From: Geobacteraceae bacterium
GTDB taxonomy: Bacteria; Desulfobacterota; Desulfuromonadia; Desulfuromonadales; Desulfuromonadaceae
DNA: 14,146 nucleotides
Reading direction: 5' to 3'
NCBI GenBank assembly: GCA_020201305.1
Contig: JAIVHC010000178.1
Span: forward strand, 1 to 14,146
The notes under the pieces were generated by a model that was not told the origin of the DNA, searched no databases, and worked only from the letters and a program-made list of their open reading frames with translations. The position numbers and the translations under genes are program-made. Positions within the stretch are counted from its first letter, which is position 1, and each line of letters starts with the position of its first letter. Shown here piece by piece: positions 7,475 through 13,531 of this stretch.

Positions 7475-7959
7475 ATCATTTCTCCTGTATTTGAGACCGG
7501 TCCGTTGCGCCTGGCCTGGGTCACATAGGGGGCAAGATGGCGGGAGCCGGTGGTGAGCAGCACCGGCTGACCCTCAGCGCATGCCAGACGCGCGGCTTCG
7601 TCGTGATCGTGGGCCAGCAATACTTCACCGGACTCTGTCACCATTGTCCGGCGCTGGTAACGCAGATAAGGACACTGGCTGTGCTTGGCCGCATCCCGTG
7701 CCGCCTGATGGACATTACACGCATAGGGATGTGTGGCGTCGATGACCGCACTCATCTGCTCCTGTTCAATCAGTGCGGCAAGCTGGTCGCGATCCAGACG
7801 ACCCCAGCGGCGTTTAATGACCTCATTTTCGCCGATGGCAAGCTCGACATCCGTAGCTGTGGATACCAGCACCTCATAGCCGCCCATGGCAATTTTATCT
7901 GCAATGCTTGCGGTTTCGCTGGTACCGCCGAGGAGCAGAATGTGCGGTCTGTTACTCAT
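7471..7959 (-). CDS. cbiJ: CbiJ/CobK, cobalt-precorrin-6A reductase, lacking the C-terminal domain
   Basis: CbiJ reduces cobalt-precorrin-6A with a nicotinamide cofactor. The 162 residues give a convincing N-terminal half: ILLLGGTSETASIA (7-20), VIDATHPYACNVHQAA (72-87), PYLRYQR and LLTTGSRHLAPY (134-145). The family is normally about 240-260 residues. The usual C-terminal half (RVLP..., GPFS.E.N, TKDSG..GG..K, VVV.RP) is absent. After Tyr145 the frame runs only 17 more codons to TGA, which overlaps the GTG start of the next gene. No remnant of the missing part shows in the other frames and there is no space for one, so it looks like a deletion rather than a point mutation. The start overlaps the cbiH stop by ATGA. 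Whether the short protein works is doubtful. Confidence 0.88.
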   Translation of the reverse strand: MSNRPHILLLGGTSETASIADKIAMGGYEVLVSTATDVELAIGENEVIKRRWGRLDRDQLAALIEQEQMSAVIDATHPYACNVHQAARDAAKHSQCPYLRYQRRTMVTESGEVLLAHDHDEAARLACAEGQPVLLTTGSRHLAPYVTQARRNGPVSNTGEMM

Positions 7960-8789
7960 ACGCTGTTCACGCTCCCATAGTAGCCCCGCGGCGTTATCAT
8001 ACGTCCATCGAGCACACAGGTGGTCGAGTTGCCGATGATTACCACCGAACGCATGCCTACCTCCTGCTCCAGCAGATGCTCGAGATCGGTAAGCACCACC
8101 TGCTCCTCCGGGCTCCCCACGGCCGTGGCAATTCCGACCGGAGTGGTGCCGGGACGGCAGGCGCGGAAAATACGCGCCGCCTCTTCGAGCTGCATCACCC
8201 GTTTCTTGCTGCGCGGGTTGTACAGGGACACCACCAGATCGGCGGCAGCCACGGCTTTGAGGCGGGTGACGATCGTGTCCCAGGGGACTAGCAGATCGCT
8301 GAGGCTGATACTGGCACTGTCGAGCATCAGCGGCGCGCCGAGCAGGGCTGCGGCAGAGTTGGCCGCGGTGACACCGGGGATAACCTCCATGGGGATGTGG
8401 TCGCCCTCAGCTGCGGCCATCTCCATGGCGAGTCCGGCCATGCCGTACATGCCGGCATCGCCCGACGAGATCAGCGCCACGTGTTTTCCGGCCATGGCCG
8501 CATCCAGAGCGGCACGGCAGCGTTCAGACTCTTTCATCATTCCTGAGGTGATCACCTGCTGATTCGTGATCAGATCGTCGATACAGTCCACATAGGGCCC
8601 ATAGCCGACGATCACTTCACTCGCGCAAATGGTCTCGGTGGCGCGGGCGGTGCGGTCAGCGATGCTGCCGGGACCTAATCCAACGAGGGACAGTTTTCCC
8701 GCGCGATGGCTATGGTGATGCCGTTGAAGGCTGTTTTCTGAAGTATTAATGACGTCCTCCGTCCTGCAAGTAGGGCCGCGGGTTCGCAC
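7956..8789 (-). CDS. cbiH: CbiH/CobJ, cobalt-factor III / precorrin-3B C17-methyltransferase
   Basis: CbiH methylates C17 with SAM and drives ring contraction. Core motifs are all present: KLSLVGLGPGS, VIVGYGPYVDCI, ISSGDAGMYGMAGLAME, VIPGVTAANSAAALLGAPL, SISLSDLLVPWDTIVTRL, VVSLYNPRSKKR and IIGNSTTCVLDGRMITPRGY. The conserved part is about 245 residues. The start is uncertain. The only standard start before GKLSLVGLGPG is GTG at 8789, which adds about 31 residues that are only a shadow of the cbiG C-terminus. CTG at about 8696 or ATT upstream are alternatives, and a former cbiG-cbiH fusion is also possible. The frame is the same as that of the cbiG N-terminal piece. The 3' end overlaps cbiJ by ATGA. 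Confidence 0.95.
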   Translation of the reverse strand: MRTRGPTCRTEDVINTSENSLQRHHHSHRAGKLSLVGLGPGSIADRTARATETICASEVIVGYGPYVDCIDDLITNQQVITSGMMKESERCRAALDAAMAGKHVALISSGDAGMYGMAGLAMEMAAAEGDHIPMEVIPGVTAANSAAALLGAPLMLDSASISLSDLLVPWDTIVTRLKAVAAADLVVSLYNPRSKKRVMQLEEAARIFRACRPGTTPVGIATAVGSPEEQVVLTDLEHLLEQEVGMRSVVIIGNSTTCVLDGRMITPRGYYGSVNSV

Positions 8790-9464
8790 ACCGCGGGCAG
8801 TTGTACATGGGTGGCGACAAACTCCGAACGTCCGAAGGGACGCGTGCTCAGGTGGATCAGATCGGAGTCGATCACCCGCAGCGGGATATCAAGCTGCGCG
8901 GCAGCCTGCAGAAGTCCGGCTTCCTGCGCCTTGACATCGGCGGTGGCAAGAAAGCGCACCCGCGCTACGGGCAGGTCGAGCCGGGTGGAGCCGGGCGAGA
9001 GCTTCCATAATGGCGTTACAGATGTCGGCAACACTTTTGCCTTTGCGGCACCCGACACCGATAATTAGATCCTTCACCGCTTCGGTAGTGGTGGAAATTA
9101 CTGCTTCTGCGCCGGTACAGTTGGCAACCCTGACGGCCAGATCATTGGCCCCACCTTCATGCCCACTCAGAACGCTCATGCTGTGGCGCCCACCCACATC
9201 CACACACACCACTGCCGGGTCATGCAATTTGCTTTCAAGCAGCGGTGCAATGGCGCGCACCACCACCCCGCACGGAGCCACATATACCAGGCCGGCGTAG
9301 TGCCGGAAGATCTCGCGGGTGAGGTCAGCGACGCGTTCGAACGCTACCACATCGGGCGGCGCCGCGACCGACTGATGCAGATATTGAGCCACACCCATGC
9401 TGGCGCTGATCCGTTGCATCACCTTGAGCCCCGGGGGGGAAAAGGTTATCACCGCCGTGTTCAT
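8675..9464 (-). pseudogene. cbiG: CbiG, cobalt-precorrin-5A hydrolase, split by a frameshift
   Basis: CbiG opens the lactone and releases the C20 unit as acetaldehyde. The first frame (9464-8889, 191 codons) carries the N-terminal domain with GLVYVAPCGVVVRAIAPLL (58-76), DPAVVCVDVGGRHSMSVLSG, HEGGANDLA and then IIGVGCRKGKSVADICNAIMEAL. After about residue 157 it becomes nonsense and stops. The rest is in the next frame (readable from 9058, ending 8675): RVRFLATADVKAQEAGLLQAA, SEFVATHVQLPAVCEPAALLAG and NGITIAIARE. The break coincides with an imperfect 10-bp tandem repeat (8978-8997); removing 10 bases joins the frames as EALARLDLPVARVRF and gives a 259-residue protein. The break falls inside the CobE-like C-terminal domain, so neither piece is a clean domain. 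The repaired protein would also lack the usual middle domain. The start overlaps cbiF by ATGA. Confidence is high that it is CbiG and fairly high that it is broken; a sequencing error is less likely for a 10-base change. Confidence 0.88.
8978..8997. repeat. 10-bp imperfect tandem repeat at the cbiG frameshift
   Basis: GAGCCGGG occurs at 8978-8985 and again at 8988-8995, a 10-base period with TG between the copies. Ten is not a multiple of three, so one extra unit shifts the cbiG frame by one base. Deleting one unit joins the two conserved CbiG segments without a gap. The pattern fits replication slippage within cbiG. Confidence 0.8.
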
Positions 9465-10246
9465 GAGTCCGCTCCGCTGTCGGCGTCAGCACTGCGATAG
9501 CCGTGGCTGAAATGGCGGTGGTAGAGTTGGGAAACAGGAATATCCTGCTCCCGGTCTGATCCAAGCGCTGCACCCACGATGAGCATAGCTGTCCGGGTAA
9601 TTCCCGCCTCGGCTACTTTGGGCGCGATATCTGCCAGAGTGCCCCGAAGCACCACCTCATCGGGCCAGCTTGCGCGGAAAACCACCCCGATGGGGCAGTC
9701 GGCACCATAATAAGGGATAAGCTCCCTGGCTACGTGCGCGAGTTTGTGTACCGACAGGAACAGGCATAAAGTTGATTCGGTGCGTGCGAGTTCCGCCAGC
9801 TCCTGTTTTACGGGCATGGGGGTGCGTCCCGAAGTACGGCTGAGGATAATAGTCTGGGAGATTTCCGGCGCCGTGAGTTCGGTCTTGAGGGCGGCGGCCG
9901 CGGCCTGAAACGAGCTGACCCCCGGCACCACCTCATAATCGATACCGAGGCGGTCGAGGGCATGCATCTGCTCACGAATAGCGCCGTAGATGGCCGGATC
10001 CCCGGTATGCAGGCGGATGACATCGGTGTTCTGTTGCCGACCTTTGACGAACACCGCTTCGATCTGCTCCAGGGTCATCCCCGCCGAGTCATGCAGTTCG
10101 GCATCCCCGGGGACCAGTCCGACCACCTCCGGGCTGACCAAAGACCCGGCATACACACATATGCGGCACTCACTGAGGAGGCGCTGGGCTTTCACGGTGA
10201 GCAGGTCAGGGTCGCCGGGTCCGGCACCGACGAAAATCACTTTCAT
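9461..10246 (-). CDS. cbiF: CbiF/CobM, cobalt-precorrin-4 C11-methyltransferase
   Basis: This SAM-dependent methyltransferase acts at C11 of the ring-contracted cobalt-precorrin-4. The 261 residues contain the family signatures MKVIFVGAGPGDPDLLTVKA, CVYAGSLVSPEVV, RLHTGDPAIYGAIREQM, EVVPGVSSFQAAAAALKTELT, APEISQTIILSRTSGRTPMP and IGVVFRASWPDEVVLRGTL. Two starts are possible. ATG at 10261 overlaps the upstream stop as ATGA but has no ribosome site. ATG at 10246 has a strong AAGGAG (10253-10258) six bases before it and begins exactly at the conserved first strand, so I prefer it. The last 20 or so residues are non-conserved and rich in Ser, Asp and Ala. The stop overlaps the cbiG start by ATGA. 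Confidence 0.96.
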   Translation of the reverse strand: MKVIFVGAGPGDPDLLTVKAQRLLSECRICVYAGSLVSPEVVGLVPGDAELHDSAGMTLEQIEAVFVKGRQQNTDVIRLHTGDPAIYGAIREQMHALDRLGIDYEVVPGVSSFQAAAAALKTELTAPEISQTIILSRTSGRTPMPVKQELAELARTESTLCLFLSVHKLAHVARELIPYYGADCPIGVVFRASWPDEVVLRGTLADIAPKVAEAGITRTAMLIVGAALGSDREQDIPVSQLYHRHFSHGYRSADADSGADS

Positions 10247-10252
10247 GGGTTT

Positions 10253-10258
10253 CTCCTT
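10253..10258 (-). promoter_or_regulatory. Shine-Dalgarno site that decides the cbiF start
   Basis: AAGGAG on the minus strand lies six bases ahead of ATG 10246-10244. It sits inside the codons that follow the alternative upstream ATG (10261), arguing that the downstream ATG is the true cbiF start. Confidence 0.65.
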
Positions 10259-11025
10259 CATAATTGTTTTTTTGCCGTTGTCACCACCTGATCACCCTCA
10301 TCACACCGAGGTGGAACCAGGATTACCGCTAGATTCCCCGTATCCGCCGGTGCGCCGCGCAGGCGGTTTAAGTCCGTCTCTATCCGCTGCTCCGGCAGTC
10401 CGACACGGGCCACGAATACGCTGCGCTCCAGGACATGGCATTGCGCAAGCAGCTCCAGCACTTGGGTGAGGCGATGCCCGATCTTCATAATCGCCACGCC
10501 GCTGCCGCCCAGGATAAGAGCGCGGAGTTTTTCCATATCATGGGCTGCAGGGAGGATGGTGAGCGGCTGCTCCCCTTCTCCGAGCGGGCAGTGGCAGAGA
10601 GCGGCGGTGGCGCTGACCGCGCTGATTCCGGGGACTGTTTCCACCCTGGCCTGCGCAAAAACCTCATGTAAGGCGCGCAGCAGGTAGACGTAGGTAGAGT
10701 AGAGGAGTGCATCCCCCAGGGTGACAAAGGCGACATCCTGCCCCGCGTGCAAACGCGTGGCAATTTCGCGCGCAGTGGCGTGCCAGTGCTGCTGGCGCCG
10801 GGTGCCGGAGTCCGCGAGGGAGAAGGTCACGGGTACGATTTCACAATCTGCCCCTGCATAGGAGTCCACCACATCAGCGACATACGTCTGGCGGCTCACC
10901 CTCGAGGTCGGCACGTAGATGGCGTGGCACTGCTGCAGGACGCGCACCGCCTTGAGGGTGAGGAGTTCCGGATCGCCGGGGCCGATGCCGACGCCGTAGA
11001 ATATCCCCTGATGCTGGTGCGTCAT
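10258..11025 (-). CDS. cbiL: CbiL/CobI-type C20-methyltransferase, second copy (between cbiE and cbiF)
   Basis: The enzyme methylates C20 of (cobalt-)precorrin-2 with SAM. The 255 residues show FYGVGIGPGDPELLTLKAVR (9-28), FVTLGDALLYSTYVYLLRAL (100-119), VETVPGISAVSATAALCHCPL (128-148), a VAIMKIG strand (177-183) and VFVARVGLPEQRI (203-215), the order expected for CbiL/CobI. Its position just before cbiF and cbiG matches the common cbiD-E(T)-L-F-G-H order. It starts and ends on ATGA-type overlaps. It differs clearly from the other CbiL homologue at 12745-13485, so the two are not a recent tandem duplication. Which of them does the C20 methylation cannot be told from sequence alone. Confidence 0.92.
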   Translation of the reverse strand: MTHQHQGIFYGVGIGPGDPELLTLKAVRVLQQCHAIYVPTSRVSRQTYVADVVDSYAGADCEIVPVTFSLADSGTRRQQHWHATAREIATRLHAGQDVAFVTLGDALLYSTYVYLLRALHEVFAQARVETVPGISAVSATAALCHCPLGEGEQPLTILPAAHDMEKLRALILGGSGVAIMKIGHRLTQVLELLAQCHVLERSVFVARVGLPEQRIETDLNRLRGAPADTGNLAVILVPPRCDEGDQVVTTAKKQL

Positions 11026-11657
11026 GACGGTACCTCCCGATGCAACAGGAAAATAATGCTGCGTGATGCCAGCGGAGTCCGGCGCAGGCCGGGCGCATCA
11101 GAGGGATGAATGCTCTCCTCCTCCAGGGTCAGATTTTCGCACACTACCCCGCGGTAGTCGGTGCCCAGGAATTCCAGCAGGTCTGCAGCCCAGGCTGTAG
11201 CAGCGCAGGTGCCGGAGAGGATGGCAATCTTGCGCCAGCGGCGCAGCTCCTCAAAGGGTTCTTTGGGGGTGCGCCCGTGCGCGCTGACAATGCGCAGATC
11301 GCTCCAGTCGATGCCCAGGCGCGCACACGCCACCTGTACCGAGCTGATGCCGGGTATCAGGCGGCAATGCTTTTGCCCAAAATGCTGTTGCACCCGATGT
11401 GCGAGACTGAACAGACCGCAATCGCCGGAAACCAGTACCACCATATGCCGGTGGCGATGACCTTCCATCGCATTGAGCACAGTCGGGATATCCGCTCCCA
11501 CCTGCAAGCGGATGACATTGAGAGCGGGAAAGAGATCGAGCAGATGAGGCGCGCCAACCAGCACCTCGGCGTGCCTCACCGCATTGTGCACCGCCGTGGT
11601 CAGATAGTCGGCATGTCCGGGGCCGCAACCGGCGATGATAATGGGTGGCCAGCTCAT
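11022..11657 (-). CDS. cbiE: CbiE, cobalt-precorrin-7 C5-methyltransferase
   Basis: CbiE adds the C5 methyl group late in corrin ring synthesis. The 211-residue product matches stand-alone CbiE, with IIIAGCGPGHADYLTTAV (6-23), HMVVLVSGDCGLFSLAHRV, RLIPGISSVQVACARLGIDWSDLRIVSAHGR and VVCENLTLEEESI. In many genomes CbiE is fused to the CbiT decarboxylase/C15-methyltransferase (CobL). Here it ends right after the CbiE domain and its stop overlaps the next cbiL start as ATGA, so no CbiT follows. The start overlaps the cbiD stop by ATGA. Confidence 0.95.
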   Translation of the reverse strand: MSWPPIIIAGCGPGHADYLTTAVHNAVRHAEVLVGAPHLLDLFPALNVIRLQVGADIPTVLNAMEGHRHRHMVVLVSGDCGLFSLAHRVQQHFGQKHCRLIPGISSVQVACARLGIDWSDLRIVSAHGRTPKEPFEELRRWRKIAILSGTCAATAWAADLLEFLGTDYRGVVCENLTLEEESIHPSDAPGLRRTPLASRSIIFLLHREVPS

Positions 11658-12748
11658 GCGCTCACCTCGGTGGTTCGAGGGTGCCAGGGCTGCAGATTCC
11701 CGTTACTTCCGAGGATCTCACCCTTAAGGTTGATCAGCACTACCTGTGCCTCCCAGGGCGCGGGAAAGGTGGCAGCGGTTTTGCGTTGAATGGCCTCGGC
11801 GAGACGATCCGCCACCCGGCGCCGCTGTGGGGCGGAAAGCTGCTCCATAAACAGCCCTTCAACCGTGCTGTCCCCGGCAAAAGGATATTCCGCCTGGGTT
11901 ACTGCGTGAGCCAGTTGCGCCACGTAGGGTGCGGCACTGTCCGATTGAGCGGAGTGGGTGTTCCACTGCCCCATAGCCAGTTTAGCGAGTTTGCCCGGAT
12001 GTCCCAGCATCAACAGCGTTTCGAATCTCTGCTGCTGCGCCAACTCCAGCATGTAACCCCACTCATTGCTCACCTCGACCACCTGCCGGGGCTTGAGACA
12101 AAAAGCCCGGTGGGCAGCACTGCGCCCCATGTTGCCCGGCACCAGAACCGGGGCACGGGTATGGCTCGCTATGCAGATATCCATGGCGCATTGCAGCGAC
12201 TGCTGCAGAGCCGGAGCGCTGAAAGGGCGCACCCGCCCGCTGGTGCCGATGATGGAGATACCGCCCTCGATACCCAGTTTGGGATTAAAGGTCTTTTGCG
12301 CCAGGGCTTTGCCGCCGTCCACCCCCACTGTCACGTTTACTCCGGACGCGCTCACCTCGCGGAGCGCCGCGCTAATCATGGTGCGCGGCACCGGATTGAT
12401 GGCGACTTCACCCACAGCCAGAGCGAGGCCGGGCAGGGTAACAATGCCAACGCCGGATCCGGCGCGGAAGCTGATCTGCGTATCGTGGCGTGGGGCGATA
12501 TGCACACGAATCCGCGCCCCATGGGTGACATCGGGATCGTCTCCGGCATCTTTAATGATACTCGCTTCGGCGCCGTCAGCGCTGTAATCCAGCGTCGCCA
12601 CGGGCCAGGCGAGGCGAGTGCCGTCAGGCAGCGGGATATCCACCTGATTCACCCGTTCAGCGCGAAACAACAAAAGCGCCGCGGCCTTGGCGCCCAGCGC
12701 CGCGCAACTGCCGGTGGTAATGCCCCCTTTCAAGCCTTCTTCGCTCAT
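11654..12748 (-). CDS. cbiD: CbiD, cobalt-precorrin-5B C1-methyltransferase
   Basis: CbiD methylates C1 in the anaerobic pathway and is a marker of the cobalt-early route. The 364 residues begin MSEEGLKGGITTGSCAALGAK. They continue with IIKDAGDDPDVTHGARI (64-80), GSGVGIVTLPGL (97-108), VGEVAINPVPRTMI (112-125), the strongly conserved KTFNPKLGIEGGISIIGTSG (152-171) and the C-terminal LGHPGKLAKLAMGQWNTHS (248-266). An in-frame ATG at 12769 would add seven residues, but ATG at 12748 overlaps the upstream stop as ATGA, has AGGAAG ahead of it and gives a normal N-terminus. Confidence 0.97.
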   Translation of the reverse strand: MSEEGLKGGITTGSCAALGAKAAALLLFRAERVNQVDIPLPDGTRLAWPVATLDYSADGAEASIIKDAGDDPDVTHGARIRVHIAPRHDTQISFRAGSGVGIVTLPGLALAVGEVAINPVPRTMISAALREVSASGVNVTVGVDGGKALAQKTFNPKLGIEGGISIIGTSGRVRPFSAPALQQSLQCAMDICIASHTRAPVLVPGNMGRSAAHRAFCLKPRQVVEVSNEWGYMLELAQQQRFETLLMLGHPGKLAKLAMGQWNTHSAQSDSAAPYVAQLAHAVTQAEYPFAGDSTVEGLFMEQLSAPQRRRVADRLAEAIQRKTAATFPAPWEAQVVLINLKGEILGSNGNLQPWHPRTTEVSA

Positions 12749-13485
12749 ACCGACACATCTTCCTGCCATGTGCGCCGCCCGATTTTAACAATCAGGGTGG
12801 TCATGTAGCTCAGCGGTGTCATATCCCACTGGCTCAGATCCTCCACCAGGAGTTCATGATCGCCCTGTTCGCCACAGCTCACCAGGCATGCCCGGCTCAG
12901 GAGATTGCGCTGGCGCAACAGCTCCACCAACGCTTCAATACAGGTACCTGCTTTGTACAGCACCAGGGTTTCGCACTGATCCAGGGCCTGGGCCACAGCA
13001 TCGAGATTGGTGGCCGACATCAGCGTGAGGCGATCCTCCTGCAGGGTGAGTACTTCGGCAAAGCGGCTCGCCGCAGTCTGAAAGGCGCTGATCCCCGGGA
13101 CCACATGTATATGCGCGCCGGGCATGCGTTGCGCCAGACTCTGCAACAGATAAGCGCTGGTAGCAAAGATCAACGGATCACCCAGGGTCACCTGCACCAC
13201 TGACTGTCCGTTTTCGCAGCGCTGCGCCACAGAGTCGGCGAGTTGCTCCCAGCGTTGGCGGGTTTTCTGGTCGTTGCGCTCCATGGGGTAGTTCTGCAAC
13301 ATAACTTCCTGGTGCTGTATAAACGGGCGTACCGCTTCCAGGGCCAGACTCCGGGTGGTGTTTCTGGCCTGGGGCGCGAGAATGACATCACACCCTTCCA
13401 CGAGACGCGCCGCGCGCAAGGTAAGGAGATCCGGAGCACCAGGGCCGATACCAACGGCGTAGAAGTGTCCGCTTGCTGGATTCAT
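12745..13485 (-). CDS. cbiL: CbiL-type C20-methyltransferase, first copy (directly after cbiK)
   Basis: This is a second, distinct (cobalt-)precorrin-2 C20-methyltransferase homologue. The 246 residues contain FYAVGIGPGAPDLLTLRAAR (8-27), SLALEAVRPFI, NYPMERND, VTLGDPLIFATSAYLLQSL (99-117), HVVPGISAFQTAASRFAE, ETLVLYKAG and a C-terminal TPLSYMTTLIVKIG. From memory, the GPGA..L first loop and the TPL.Y..T..V end resemble the Salmonella CbiL, and cbiK followed by cbiL is also the Salmonella order. The frame is open to 13707. ATG at 13485 starts the conserved fold, has AGGA upstream and leaves a 46-base gap after cbiK; ATG at 13524 is a less likely alternative. The stop overlaps cbiD by ATGA. 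Confidence 0.9.
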   Translation of the reverse strand: MNPASGHFYAVGIGPGAPDLLTLRAARLVEGCDVILAPQARNTTRSLALEAVRPFIQHQEVMLQNYPMERNDQKTRQRWEQLADSVAQRCENGQSVVQVTLGDPLIFATSAYLLQSLAQRMPGAHIHVVPGISAFQTAASRFAEVLTLQEDRLTLMSATNLDAVAQALDQCETLVLYKAGTCIEALVELLRQRNLLSRACLVSCGEQGDHELLVEDLSQWDMTPLSYMTTLIVKIGRRTWQEDVSV

Positions 13486-13531
13486 GCCCTTAAGTCCTGA
13501 ATTGAGAGGTTTATTGTAAAGCATATCGGCC

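Noticed and set aside
6431..7528. 365-codon plus-strand open frame opposite the cobA-cobO gene
   Set aside because: It is a high-GC antisense frame with no motifs, opposite a clear fusion enzyme.
8690..8789. His-rich N-terminal extension of CbiH (HHHSH), possibly cobalt-binding
   Set aside because: The codons are the shadow of the conserved CbiG NGITIAIAR segment in another frame, so the histidines are probably not selected.
8675..9058. cbiG C-terminal part as a separate functional CobE-like gene
   Set aside because: The break falls inside the CobE-like domain, after its GVGCRKG motif, and the repeat explains the frameshift; a clean domain split is not supported.
8870..9070. Programmed +1 frameshift in cbiG
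   Set aside because: No slippery site, stop codon at the shift point or internal Shine-Dalgarno is evident, and a 10-base duplication gives a simpler explanation.
11645..12808. 387-codon plus-strand open frame opposite cbiD
   Set aside because: It is an antisense shadow; the minus strand carries all CbiD motifs.
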